Positions 15,363 through 22,816 of a stretch of DNA of 64,000 bases are shown one piece after another. Within the stretch, counting starts at the first letter, position 1. Every line of letters begins with the position of its first letter. The notes beneath the pieces are model-generated. The model did no database searches and was not told the origin of the DNA. It was given only the letters and a program-made list of their open reading frames with translations. Source of the DNA: RYN-133 sp963708645 (GTDB lineage: Bacteria; Actinomycetota; Actinomycetes; Mycobacteriales; Jatrophihabitantaceae); assembly GCA_963708645.1 (NCBI GenBank), contig CAVPTA010000014.1, forward strand, positions 310,001 to 374,000. Direction: 5' to 3'. Position numbers and translations under genes: made by a program.

Positions 15363-17042
15363 GTGGTCACTCCGCTCGCGCCCGGCGTGTCCGGGCTGGA
15401 CCGGTGGAGTTCTGTGTCCACCTTCCTGAGCGCGTTGGCCGATGCGCTGGGCGCCCGACTGACCTGTTACGTGCCGATCACCGGCGATGCGCCGGTGGCC
15501 CGATCACATCCCGGGCAGGCGGTCGACGAGGCCGAGATCCGCGCGCTGGAAGGGATCGCACAGCATTGGGACGCCAACGGCGGCCGCGAATCCGTGCGCG
15601 TGGGCGTGCCCGGACTCGGTGTCGTCGATGTGGCCGCCGTGCGCGGCGCGACCGGCGATCCCCGGGGCGCGTTGCTCGTTGTCCGCGAATCCTCCGACCG
15701 CACCGACCGCTCGACCGCGGCCGCCGAGGCCGAGCTCGCGGCCTCGCTCGTCCCGTCCGTCCTCGGCATGTCGTCGGTCGAGTCCGCCCGTCAGGCATTG
15801 CTGGACTGGGCGGCCGGCCAGACCGGGCCGCGGGCCGCGTTCGCCATATCGGTCGATCGGCTCGGCGCGACGAACGAGGTGCTCGGCTATCGGGCCGGCG
15901 ACACTGTGTTGCGCAGCCTGATCGGGCGCATCGAATTCTGGGCCGGCCGCAACGGACGCGTCGCCCGTGCCGGCGGCGCTCGCTACCTGGTCATTCGCAA
16001 CGACATCACCGACGAGGCTGCCGCGCTGCGTGAGCTCGAGCGCCTGCGCGCACTGGTAGCCGAACCGGTCACGGTCGACGGCATCGCGATCAGCCGATCG
16101 GCGAGCGTCGGCCTGTGCTTCGACCTCGACCAGTCGCTGTCACCCGATGCCCTGCTGTGGGGCGCCACTCGGGCCGGCGCGAGTGCCCGCGAAGCCGGCG
16201 GCGACACGGTCAGCGTGTACACCGAACAGACGACCGCCGGACGGTTGAGTCGTCTGCAACTCGATCTTGAACTTGCCGGCGCCGTCTCGTCCGGCAGCCT
16301 GCGCATGCACTACCAACCCGAGTTCGACCTGGCCACCGGCGCGATCGTCGGCGTCGAGGCATTGCTGCGGTGGCAACACCCCCAGCGCGGTCTGCTCAGC
16401 GCCGACGTGTTCGTCCCCGAATCGGAGCAGACCCGAACCTTCGTCGCGGTGCAGCACTGGGTGATAGAGACGACGTGTCGGCAGTTGGCGCAATGGCGCG
16501 ACGCGGGCCTGGCCGACAACCTCGTGCTGCGCCTGAACGTGCCGGCACCGCAGGTGTTGCACGCCGGGGTGACGACGGTGCTCTTCGAGGCGCTGACGAA
16601 GTACCGGTTGCGTGGTTCGCAGGTCTGTATCGAGCTGACCGAACGTCGCATGCCTGCCGAGCTGGACCAGCTCGCTGCCGAACTCGACACCTGGCGCGCG
16701 CGGGGCATCACGGTCGCCGTCGACGACTTCGGCACCGGCGAGGGCACGCTCTCGCACCTGCAACTGCTTCCGATCGATGTCCTCAAGATCGACCAACGCT
16801 TCGTCGCGCCGATGACAACCGACTCCCGAGCGGCCGCGATCGTGGCCGGCGTGATCCGCCTGGCCGCATCGCTGGATCTGGACGTCGTGGCCGAAGGCGT
16901 GAGCGGCGCCGATGTGTCGCGGGCGTTGCTGGCGCTTGGCTGTCGGCGCGGTCAGGGCAATGCGCTTGCCGAGGCGATGGCTCCGGAACGCATCCATGCA
17001 CTGCTCGACGCCCAGGTCATGCCGCGGTCTGGTGTCGGTTAG
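15363..17042 (+). CDS. GGDEF-EAL protein with degenerate GGDEF, probable c-di-GMP phosphodiesterase
   Basis: 559 residues, soluble. A GAF-like N-terminal region (about 1-135) is followed by a GGDEF-type domain (about 150-300) whose signature is AGGARYLVI in place of GGDEF, so cyclase activity is unlikely, although GTP binding could remain. The EAL domain (about 305-555) has VEALLRW, LNVP, ELTERRM, DDFGTGEG, LKIDQRF and VVAEGV, which preserve the catalytic set; the last motif is GCRRGQGNA instead of the usual GxxxQGY. Expected activity is c-di-GMP hydrolysis tuned by the degenerate domain. The small YLNAI-family gene follows 55 nt later. Confidence 0.87.
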   Translation: MVTPLAPGVSGLDRWSSVSTFLSALADALGARLTCYVPITGDAPVARSHPGQAVDEAEIRALEGIAQHWDANGGRESVRVGVPGLGVVDVAAVRGATGDPRGALLVVRESSDRTDRSTAAAEAELAASLVPSVLGMSSVESARQALLDWAAGQTGPRAAFAISVDRLGATNEVLGYRAGDTVLRSLIGRIEFWAGRNGRVARAGGARYLVIRNDITDEAAALRELERLRALVAEPVTVDGIAISRSASVGLCFDLDQSLSPDALLWGATRAGASAREAGGDTVSVYTEQTTAGRLSRLQLDLELAGAVSSGSLRMHYQPEFDLATGAIVGVEALLRWQHPQRGLLSADVFVPESEQTRTFVAVQHWVIETTCRQLAQWRDAGLADNLVLRLNVPAPQVLHAGVTTVLFEALTKYRLRGSQVCIELTERRMPAELDQLAAELDTWRARGITVAVDDFGTGEGTLSHLQLLPIDVLKIDQRFVAPMTTDSRAAAIVAGVIRLAASLDLDVVAEGVSGADVSRALLALGCRRGQGNALAEAMAPERIHALLDAQVMPRSGVG

Positions 17043-17097
17043 AAAAATTTTCCGATAACGCGTGCATCACGCCCTTGTATCGGGCAAACTGATTGAC

Positions 17098-17412
17098 ATG
17101 GAAGATGTGTCGGCAGAAGGGTTCGCACGGGCGGGAGGACCGGCTGGCCCGGTCGTTTCGCGCGCAGCCCTGAAGCTGCACACCTACGCCATCCTCGTGA
17201 GCATCGAGGTCGGTCGTCCCGGATACATCTCCGACGACTACCTCAATGCCATCAGCGTCGAGACCAGCATTACCGCGCTGGAACTGATGCTGTGCGGGTT
17301 GTGGGCCCGCGAGGACAACGGTTACCGCGTCAACGAGACCGAAACGCTGCGTGTCGCCCGTGAGGTGCAGCGCCAGCTGATCGCTCTCGACGAGATGGGG
17401 TCAGACCGGTAA
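17098..17412 (+). CDS. Small helical protein, paralogue of the 14129 gene
   Basis: 104 residues from the ATG at 17098. It comprises almost only the 77-residue core shared with the protein at 14129 (60% identity by hand count), with the same YLNAI/ETSITALEL/GLW/NGYRV signature, and lacks the Cys-containing tail. It lies 55 nt after the GGDEF-EAL gene and is closed by two tandem hairpins, so the pair form a transcription unit. No function can be assigned; association of one copy with an anti-sigma-like ATPase and the other with a c-di-GMP enzyme suggests a signalling adaptor. Confidence 0.72.
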   Translation: MEDVSAEGFARAGGPAGPVVSRAALKLHTYAILVSIEVGRPGYISDDYLNAISVETSITALELMLCGLWAREDNGYRVNETETLRVAREVQRQLIALDEMGSDR

Positions 17413-17415
17413 GCC

Positions 17416-17499
17416 CTGGGCGTCGTCCGTGCCGCGGGGGTGCGGGCGACGCCCAGTCCCATACAGCGAGGGCCGGTGCCGCGGGGGTGCCGGCCCTCG
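17416..17499. terminator. Two tandem strong hairpins between convergent genes
   Basis: Hairpin 1: CTGGGCGTCG (17416-17425) with CGACGCCCAG (17447-17456). Hairpin 2: CGAGGGCCGG (17467-17476) with CCGGCCCTCG (17490-17499). Both 10-bp stems are perfect. Both loops carry the same TGCCGCGGGGGTGC sequence although the stems differ. No T-run follows, as is common in high-GC actinomycetes. They lie just after the 17412 stop and before the convergent cyclase gene and probably serve both directions. Confidence 0.7.
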
Positions 17500-17542
17500 T
17501 GGGTTAAACCCGGAAGGTCAGAGGCAGTGCTAGCCCGGACCG

Positions 17543-18877
17543 TCAGAAGTCGATGATCGGCTCGTCGATCGTCGCGTCGACCTTGGTCGGGTCGAGCACG
17601 GCAAGCATCGTGTGGATGCGGTCGCGGCCGGAGTTCTTCGCGACGTACAACGCCTGGTCGGCGACCGAGATCAGGTCGTCGACGCTGTGGGCGTCCGAGC
17701 GCCCGACGCCGACGCCGATCGAGGCGGTGATGGAACCTCCGTGGGCCAGGCGGAGAGTGCGGATGCGCTCCACCAACCGGCTCGCGACCTTGCCCGCCTG
17801 TACGGCGTCGATGTCGGTGAGCAAGGCGATGAATTCCTCGCCGCCGAAGCGTCCGACGGCGTCGTAACCGCGCAACGCATCGCCGATGCAGTCGGCAACC
17901 GCCTTGAGCGCCGCATCGCCGGCCTGGTGGCCGTGTGCGTCGTTGAGGTTCTTGAAGTGGTCGAGGTCGAGCATGAACACGGTCACCGGGGCCTCGAGCC
18001 GTTCGGCGCGCACCAGTTCACGCTCGGCCTCGTGACGCCAGGCGCCCGCGTTGAGCAGGCCGGTCTTCGCGTCGCGGGTCGCCTGGACCTGCAACTCGTG
18101 GACCAGCGCGCTGCGGCGTAGTACGACGACCACCAACACCACGACCGGCGACAGGTACGGAGCGTGCAGCACGGTCACGGCGAGCAGCACGCCCAGAGCC
18201 AGGGTCGCGTACTCCATGGCGCGCTCGGTGCCACCGCTCAGCACGGCACGCATGCGATCGGGGCGCCGGATCAGCCACAGCACCGCGACGATCAGTGATT
18301 CCTGCACGAAGGTGTACGCCACGATGGCGCAGACAACGGCAAGTAGGGACCAGGGCGAGATGCCGACCTGATCCCGGGAGACACCGAAGGCGACAATCGT
18401 CGACGAGGCCGTCAATGCAGCCAGTGTCGCGGTCGCTCCGGAGTAGATGGTTCGATGTGGCGGTGCCGTGCGATGTCGTCGCGAGCGCACCAGCGTGTGG
18501 ATGTAGAGCAGCGCGACGAACGCGCCGGCCAGACCCGGCGGCAGGACGATCGCGGCCGCGATGCACCACTGGGTCGATCCCTCGACTATGACCGAGTTGT
18601 CGACGTAACCGGCGAACCGGCGCAGGCGTTCGATGCGGTCGCCACCTTCGGCATACAAAGCGGCGAGACAAAACAGCAGGGCAAATCGTCGCAAATCTGT
18701 CGAGTCGGGCACGATTACGAAATTGGCTAGCACCAGCCACGTGACGCAGAGCAACTCAATGGACAGAATGAGGGCACGTGGCGATCGGGGGGTCCTCCAC
18801 AGTGCCGAATCACGCACGCGCAGTAAAACCTGTCGGCGCGCAGCATCGCGCGCCGGCGATTGCGCTTTTCCGCGCAT
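17543..18877 (-). CDS. Membrane-bound diguanylate cyclase
   Basis: About 444 residues. Five or six membrane segments occupy roughly residues 35-260 (a MASE-like sensory region). A GGDEF domain spans 275-425: LDLDHFKNLNDAHGHQAGD, then GRFGGEEFIALL (active-site GGEEF) preceded by RGYD at the inhibitory-site position (RxxD). It should make c-di-GMP from GTP with product inhibition. ATG at 18877 is chosen because GGGAGGAG lies 8 nt upstream; the frame remains open to 18958. A hairpin at 18961-18997 falls in its leader. It is divergent from the tandem heptapeptide genes. Confidence 0.88.
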   Translation of the reverse strand: MRGKAQSPARDAARRQVLLRVRDSALWRTPRSPRALILSIELLCVTWLVLANFVIVPDSTDLRRFALLFCLAALYAEGGDRIERLRRFAGYVDNSVIVEGSTQWCIAAAIVLPPGLAGAFVALLYIHTLVRSRRHRTAPPHRTIYSGATATLAALTASSTIVAFGVSRDQVGISPWSLLAVVCAIVAYTFVQESLIVAVLWLIRRPDRMRAVLSGGTERAMEYATLALGVLLAVTVLHAPYLSPVVVLVVVVLRRSALVHELQVQATRDAKTGLLNAGAWRHEAERELVRAERLEAPVTVFMLDLDHFKNLNDAHGHQAGDAALKAVADCIGDALRGYDAVGRFGGEEFIALLTDIDAVQAGKVASRLVERIRTLRLAHGGSITASIGVGVGRSDAHSVDDLISVADQALYVAKNSGRDRIHTMLAVLDPTKVDATIDEPIIDF

Positions 18878-19195
18878 ACGCCGGACTCCTCCCTTCGGCA
18901 CCGTCGACGACTGCCGGTCCGCTGATCGCGGCATCGACTTGCGCCCCCTCATCTTCACTCATAACCGGGTCCCGCGCGAGTGTTAGGCCCCGGTTATTTT
19001 TCCGTGTCGCACGACCTTTCGGTCAAGCAGGCACAAATTTGGACATTTCCTCCTCGGCCGCTCGCCGGCCGTCTCCCTCTGCCCTGGCACTCACCTATGT
19101 ATATGCCCCTGCGCCGACGCGCCTACCCACCGCTCAGGACTGCGTCGACGTCCTCCTGATACCCAACCACCTCCACCGCACAGAAGGGAATGGCC
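18878..19195. other. Intergenic region between cyclase and heptapeptide genes
   Basis: About 318 nt without a convincing larger gene. It contains the T-tailed hairpin at 18961-19001 and an AT island TATGTATAT at 19096-19104, which could belong to a promoter reading toward the heptapeptide genes, although I cannot pick a clean -35/-10 pair. The first heptapeptide ribosome binding site begins at 19182. Confidence 0.5.
18961..19001 (+). terminator. T-tailed hairpin in the cyclase leader
   Basis: ATAACCGGG (18961-18969) pairs with CCCGGTTAT (18989-18997), and TTTTT ends at 19001 on the plus strand, the form of an intrinsic terminator reading rightward. No plus-strand gene ends just before it. 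On the minus strand it is a 5'-leader hairpin about 85 nt ahead of the cyclase start. It might block antisense transcription from the cyclase region or control the leader. Confidence 0.5.
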
Positions 19196-19219
19196 GTGCA
19201 GAACTTCGACTGGCGCTGA
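19196..19219 (+). CDS. Heptapeptide gene 1, MQNFDWR
   Basis: GTG-CAG-AAC-TTC-GAC-TGG-CGC-TGA encodes MQNFDWR. The ribosome binding site AGAAGGGA (19182-19189) is 6 nt ahead of GTG, the same spacing as in copy 2. An in-frame ATG two codons earlier (19190) would give MAVQNFDWR but is almost on top of the ribosome binding site. The peptide has no signal sequence or membrane segment. The Phe-x-Trp spacing is of interest because minimal P450-crosslinked RiPPs use aromatic-x-aromatic pairs, but no maturation enzyme is adjacent. Confidence 0.6.
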   Translation: MQNFDWR

Positions 19220-19273
19220 ACTCAGCAACCGCTCCGAAGTCATCAGGCCCGAGACGAGCAGAAGGGACGTGTC

Positions 19274-19297
19274 GTGCAGAACTTCGACTGGCGCTGA
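19274..19297 (+). CDS. Heptapeptide gene 2, MQNFDWR
   Basis: Its 24 nt are identical to copy 1 (GTG start, TGA stop), again with AGAAGGGA (19260-19267) ending 6 nt before the start. The flanks differ from copy 1 except for these elements, so it is not simply a longer duplicated block. The product is the same heptapeptide MQNFDWR, which suggests dosage of one peptide. Confidence 0.6.
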   Translation: MQNFDWR

Positions 19298-19356
19298 CTT
19301 CGCCAATCACCCGCTGAATCCCCCCACATTCGCCCCCCACACAGGAAGGCCCCCCG

Positions 19357-19380
19357 ATGAACAACTTCGACTGGCGCTAA
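19357..19380 (+). CDS. Heptapeptide gene 3, MNNFDWR
   Basis: ATG-AAC-AAC-TTC-GAC-TGG-CGC-TAA encodes MNNFDWR. Compared with copies 1 and 2, the start is ATG instead of GTG, codon 2 is Asn instead of Gln, and the stop is TAA instead of TGA; NFDWR is unchanged. The ribosome binding site AGGAAGG (19343-19349) is 7 nt ahead. Start and stop functions are kept despite changed bases, which supports real translation. The convergent MFS transporter gene ends 8 nt later on the other strand. Confidence 0.62.
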   Translation: MNNFDWR

Positions 19381-19388
19381 GCGGCCCG

Positions 19389-20675
19389 TTACAGAACCCA
19401 CGGGCTCGAACGGCCCGGCGCAGCTGCCACCTCACGGCGGCTCAGCACCAGGCCGATCGCCAGGCCCGAACCCACGGCGCCGGCGACAGCGATGGCGACT
19501 GCTGGACCCCACCATGCGGTCATCGCTCCGCCGATAAGCAGACCTACCCCTTGCGCGGCCAACAGGCTGGAACTCGCCAGCCCGATGGCCTGTCCGCGGG
19601 TCTTCGACGGCACGATCGCAACGAACTCCGCGATCAGGACGACGAGGTAGGAGCTGCACACGCCGCAGGTCCCCCACAACAGCACCCCCAACCAGATCGG
19701 CGGATTGCCCGCACAGGCAACCAGTGGCAATCCGGCAGCAACAGCAAGTAACCCGAGCAAGCGGGATCGCGATGCCGGTCGCACCCATCGGGTGAGTACG
19801 ACAGTGCCGACCAGATTCCCCGTCGGGTTGGCGGCAAGCAATAGTCCGACCGCGGTCGGGCCACCACCGTGAGCATTCGCGAACGGAGCCGCCAACCCCT
19901 CCGGGACGACCCAGAATGCGGTCAACCAGGCGAACCCCAGCAACACCCGCAGCCGGGGATCGCGTGCGATTGTGCTGGCCCCGCCGCGCAGTTGGCGCAG
20001 CATCCGGGCACCTGGTGCGGGCACCGGGATCCGGGACAGTCCGAATCCCACGACGACCGCGCCGAGCACGAACGTGGCGGCGTCGACAACCAGGGCCAGC
20101 TGCGGCCCGGTGATCGCAACGACGAGCCCGCCCACGGCGAAGCCGATCAACTGCATCGCCTGCGAGGTCGCCGTCCGCAGCCCGACCGCAGCCTGATACT
20201 TGGCGCCGGTGAAGATGTCGGCGATCACCGCAGGCTCGGCTGCGCTGTACGGCGAGCCGGCGAGCACGGCCACGACGAGCAGGACACAGAGCAGCGGGAG
20301 CGGTATACCGGGGATCGCCATCAGCGCGAACAGCCCCGCCCGGACGAGATCGCAGCTGACCATCAACCCGCGCCGTGGCCGGCTGTCGGCCAGGCCGGAC
20401 AGCAGCAAGCCGCCGAGGACCGCCGGCAGGAACGTCAGCGCATAGGTCGCCGCCGTCGCCAGCCCGGACCCGGTCCGCGTGAAGACAAGGATTGCGAGCG
20501 CGACGCGCGCGAGTTGGTCGCCGAGCAGTGACTGGGCGCTGGCGAAGTAGAGCACGGCGAAATCGCGGTTGCGGAACAGCGCACCGAAGGTGACTGCGCC
20601 GTCGTCGTCGCTGGCGTGGCCGGACGGGGGATCGGAATCGGGCACACCGACGACACTGCGGTGGCGACCGGTCAC
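19389..20675 (-). CDS. MFS transporter (enterobactin-exporter-like family)
   Basis: About 428 residues with 10-12 hydrophobic helices; the body starts at FGALFRNRDFAVLYFASAQS, typical of MFS_3/EntS-type exporters, with the loop LADSRPRRGLM at the motif-A position. The C-terminus is AAAPGRSSPWVL. GTG at 20675 is chosen because it follows the M20 gene stop by 22 nt on the same strand, suggesting an operon. Substrate unknown. Its 3' end converges on the three heptapeptide genes (8 nt gap), so an export role for those peptides is possible but only by proximity. Confidence 0.82.
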   Translation of the reverse strand: MTGRHRSVVGVPDSDPPSGHASDDDGAVTFGALFRNRDFAVLYFASAQSLLGDQLARVALAILVFTRTGSGLATAATYALTFLPAVLGGLLLSGLADSRPRRGLMVSCDLVRAGLFALMAIPGIPLPLLCVLLVVAVLAGSPYSAAEPAVIADIFTGAKYQAAVGLRTATSQAMQLIGFAVGGLVVAITGPQLALVVDAATFVLGAVVVGFGLSRIPVPAPGARMLRQLRGGASTIARDPRLRVLLGFAWLTAFWVVPEGLAAPFANAHGGGPTAVGLLLAANPTGNLVGTVVLTRWVRPASRSRLLGLLAVAAGLPLVACAGNPPIWLGVLLWGTCGVCSSYLVVLIAEFVAIVPSKTRGQAIGLASSSLLAAQGVGLLIGGAMTAWWGPAVAIAVAGAVGSGLAIGLVLSRREVAAAPGRSSPWVL

Positions 20676-20697
20676 CCGAGGCAGCCTATTGGCGCGC

Positions 20698-21918
20698 TCA
20701 GCGCGCAGCCGCTGCGTGGTCGCGCTGCAGCGCCCGGACGGCCAGCTCGCTGTGCAGCAGCACGCCACGCGGGAGCACGGAGTCGTCGAACGCCGCGCGT
20801 GGGCTGTGGTTACTGGGGGCGGTCTCCCATTGGTCGGTCGGGCACGCGCCGAGGAACAGGTAGCAGCCCGGCACCTGGGCGAGCACGCGCGAGAAGTCCT
20901 CGGCGCCGGTGAGCGGGGACTGCATCGGCTCGTAGCCGTCCTCGCCGAACACCTCCCGGGCGACCTCGGCCGCGAAGCCGGCGTGCGTGTCGTCATTGAC
21001 CGTGACGGGGTACTCGGCCGTGTACTCGGCATCGACCGACATGCCGTACCCGGCGGCGACGTGCTCGCACAGTCGCACGGCTTCCTCGGCCATCCGCTCG
21101 CGAGCGGCCGGCGAGAAGGTGCGCACCGTGGCGTCGAACTCGGCTTCGTCCGGGATGATGTTGCGCTTGGTGCCCGCGTGGAAGTAGCCGATCGTGATGA
21201 CCGCGGGGTCGAACACGTCGAAGCGGCGGGTCACGAGAGTCTGCAGGTCGCCGACGAGTTGCGCGGCGACGCTGACCGGATCCTTGGCAGAGTGCGGCGT
21301 CGAGCCGTGCCCGCCCTCGCCACGCACGGTCACGTGCAGCCGATCGCTGGCCGCCATGAGCGTGCCGGGCCGCGTCGTGAACCGGCCCCGGGGCAGCAGG
21401 CCGGACGAGACGTGGATCCCGTACGCCGAATCGGCACGACGCCCGGACGCATCGAGAACACCTTCGGCGATCATCGCCCCGGCGCCGTCCCAACCCTCCT
21501 CGCCCGGCTGGAACATGAACACGACGTCGCCGTCGAGCTCGTCGCGGTGCGCCGAGAGCAGTCGGGCCGCCCCCAACAGCATGGTGGTGTGCAGGTCGTG
21601 CCCGCAGGCGTGCATCGCTCCGTGCACCTTGCTCGCGAACTCGACACCGGTCGCCTCGGTCACCGGCAGCGCGTCCATGTCCCCGCGCAGCAGAACGGTG
21701 GCGCCGCCCGGCTTGCCACGCAGCACCGCCGTGACCGAAGTCAGGGCGGAGCCCGTGCTGATCTCGAGCCCCAGCCCGTCGAGCTGCTCGAGCACCGTGC
21801 GCTGCGTGAGCGGCAGGTCGAGTCCGATCTCGGGCTGCTGGTGCAGCGTGTGCCGGATCTCGGTGAGCTCGGTGGCAAGTTCCTGTGCGTCGTCGCGCAG
21901 GCGGTCGGCAAGGGGCAT
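20698..21918 (-). CDS. M20-family amidohydrolase (hippurate/IAA-amino acid hydrolase-like)
   Basis: A 406-residue M20D metallopeptidase-fold enzyme. Metal-binding motifs: HACGHDLHTTMLLGAA and PGEEGWDGAGAMI, then the dimerisation domain (GGHGSTPHSAKDPVSVAAQLV) and the C-terminal NHSPRAAFDD His. These enzymes release amino acids from N-acyl or aryl conjugates. ATG at 21918 is where homology begins; an upstream extension has no support. Its start is only 22 nt from the divergent dioxygenase ATG. The MFS gene follows on the same strand. Confidence 0.88.
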   Translation of the reverse strand: MPLADRLRDDAQELATELTEIRHTLHQQPEIGLDLPLTQRTVLEQLDGLGLEISTGSALTSVTAVLRGKPGGATVLLRGDMDALPVTEATGVEFASKVHGAMHACGHDLHTTMLLGAARLLSAHRDELDGDVVFMFQPGEEGWDGAGAMIAEGVLDASGRRADSAYGIHVSSGLLPRGRFTTRPGTLMAASDRLHVTVRGEGGHGSTPHSAKDPVSVAAQLVGDLQTLVTRRFDVFDPAVITIGYFHAGTKRNIIPDEAEFDATVRTFSPAARERMAEEAVRLCEHVAAGYGMSVDAEYTAEYPVTVNDDTHAGFAAEVAREVFGEDGYEPMQSPLTGAEDFSRVLAQVPGCYLFLGACPTDQWETAPSNHSPRAAFDDSVLPRGVLLHSELAVRALQRDHAAAAR

Positions 21919-21940
21919 TGCTCGACCGTACCTTTGGATC

Positions 21941-22816
21941 ATGTTCACCGAGCAGGGTTCGGCAGACACCGTGATCGCCAGCCTCGCGCAGTGCGACGAC
22001 CCGCGACTGAAGGCGGTGCTCGAGTCGCTCGTGCGACATCTGCACGACTTCGTCAAGGACGTCGAGCTCACCGAGGACGAGTGGTCGGCGGCGATCGCGT
22101 TCCTGACCGAGACCGGCCAGCGCTCCGACGAGGTGCGGCAGGAGTTCATCCTGCTCTCCGACGTCCTGGGCGTGTCGATGCTCGTCGAGACGATCAACCA
22201 TCGCGTCCGCGGTGGGGCGACCGAGTCGACGGTGCTCGGGCCGTTCCACGTCGTGGCCTCGCCGGAGCGCGAACTCGGCGCCGACATCGACCTCGGCGGG
22301 GCGGGCACTGCGTGTGTCGTCTCAGGGCAGGTGCGCTCGGGCGACGGCACGCCGCTCGCGGGCGCCCGAGTCGATGTGTGGCAGGCCAACGCCGACGGCT
22401 TCTACGACGTGCAGCGACCGGGGGAGATCCCCGAGCGCAATCTGCGTGGCATGTTCACCGCCGACGACGACGGCCGGTTCTGGTTTCGCACGATCGTGCC
22501 GAGCGACTACCCGATCCCGAACGACGGCCCGGTGGGTCGGCTGCTCGCCGCCACCGGTCGCCATCCCTACCGTCCAGCACACGTGCACCTGATCGTGTCG
22601 GCGCCCGGGCATCGGCCGGTCACGACACACGCCTTCGTCGCCGACAGCCCCTACCTGGATTCGGATGTCGTGTTCGGCGTGAAGGAGAGCCTTGTGCGCG
22701 ACTTCGCGGAGGTCGACGACGCGTCCCGCGCGGCCCGCTTCGGCGTGCCGAACCCGTTCCGTGCGGCGACTTTCGATGTCGTTCTCGAGCGAGCGGTCAC
22801 CACGGCGACTGGATGA
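21941..22816 (+). CDS. Intradiol ring-cleavage dioxygenase (hydroxyquinol/catechol 1,2-dioxygenase type)
   Basis: A 291-residue non-haem Fe(III) enzyme. The N-terminal helical dimerisation domain (about 1-95) has the family sequence EFILLSDVLGVSMLVETINH. The catalytic domain has the ligands Tyr155 (ADGFYDVQ), Tyr190 (PSDYPIP), His214 and His216 (RPAHVH), with spacing as in catechol 1,2-dioxygenases. Expected reaction: oxygenolytic ortho-cleavage to muconate- or maleylacetate-type products. No other aromatic-degradation gene is next to it. The 3' end overlaps the convergent VOC gene by 20 nt. Confidence 0.88.
   Translation: MFTEQGSADTVIASLAQCDDPRLKAVLESLVRHLHDFVKDVELTEDEWSAAIAFLTETGQRSDEVRQEFILLSDVLGVSMLVETINHRVRGGATESTVLGPFHVVASPERELGADIDLGGAGTACVVSGQVRSGDGTPLAGARVDVWQANADGFYDVQRPGEIPERNLRGMFTADDDGRFWFRTIVPSDYPIPNDGPVGRLLAATGRHPYRPAHVHLIVSAPGHRPVTTHAFVADSPYLDSDVVFGVKESLVRDFAEVDDASRAARFGVPNPFRAATFDVVLERAVTTATG

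Larger units (their letters stand above)
19182..19380 (+). repeat. Three direct repeats, each a ribosome binding site plus a heptapeptide gene
   Basis: Units begin at about 19182, 19260 and 19343 (78 and 83 nt apart). The exact common core is AACTTCGACTGGCGCT (19202-19217, 19280-19295, 19363-19378). Upstream of each core is a purine-rich site (AGAAGGGA, AGAAGGGA, AGGAAGG) and a start codon (GTG, GTG, ATG); downstream is an in-frame stop (TGA, TGA, TAA). Spacer DNA between units is unrelated. Conservation is limited to translation signals plus the coding core, which argues for selection on a peptide. Confidence 0.75.

Noticed and set aside
18878..19195. c-di-GMP riboswitch in the cyclase leader
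   Set aside because: I could not find the conserved GEMM core or tetraloop-receptor arrangement; only one simple hairpin is present.
19182..19380. Microcin C-type heptapeptide precursor
   Set aside because: The length fits, but known MccA peptides end in Asn and need an MccB adenylyltransferase; none is in the window.
19182..19380. CRISPR array
   Set aside because: Only three units with a 16-nt identical core and unequal spacing; start and stop codons fit coding units instead.
19269..19751. 160-codon plus-strand frame starting inside the heptapeptide repeats
   Set aside because: It runs antisense through the MFS transporter, has no homology, and uses a different frame from the conserved NFDWR codons.
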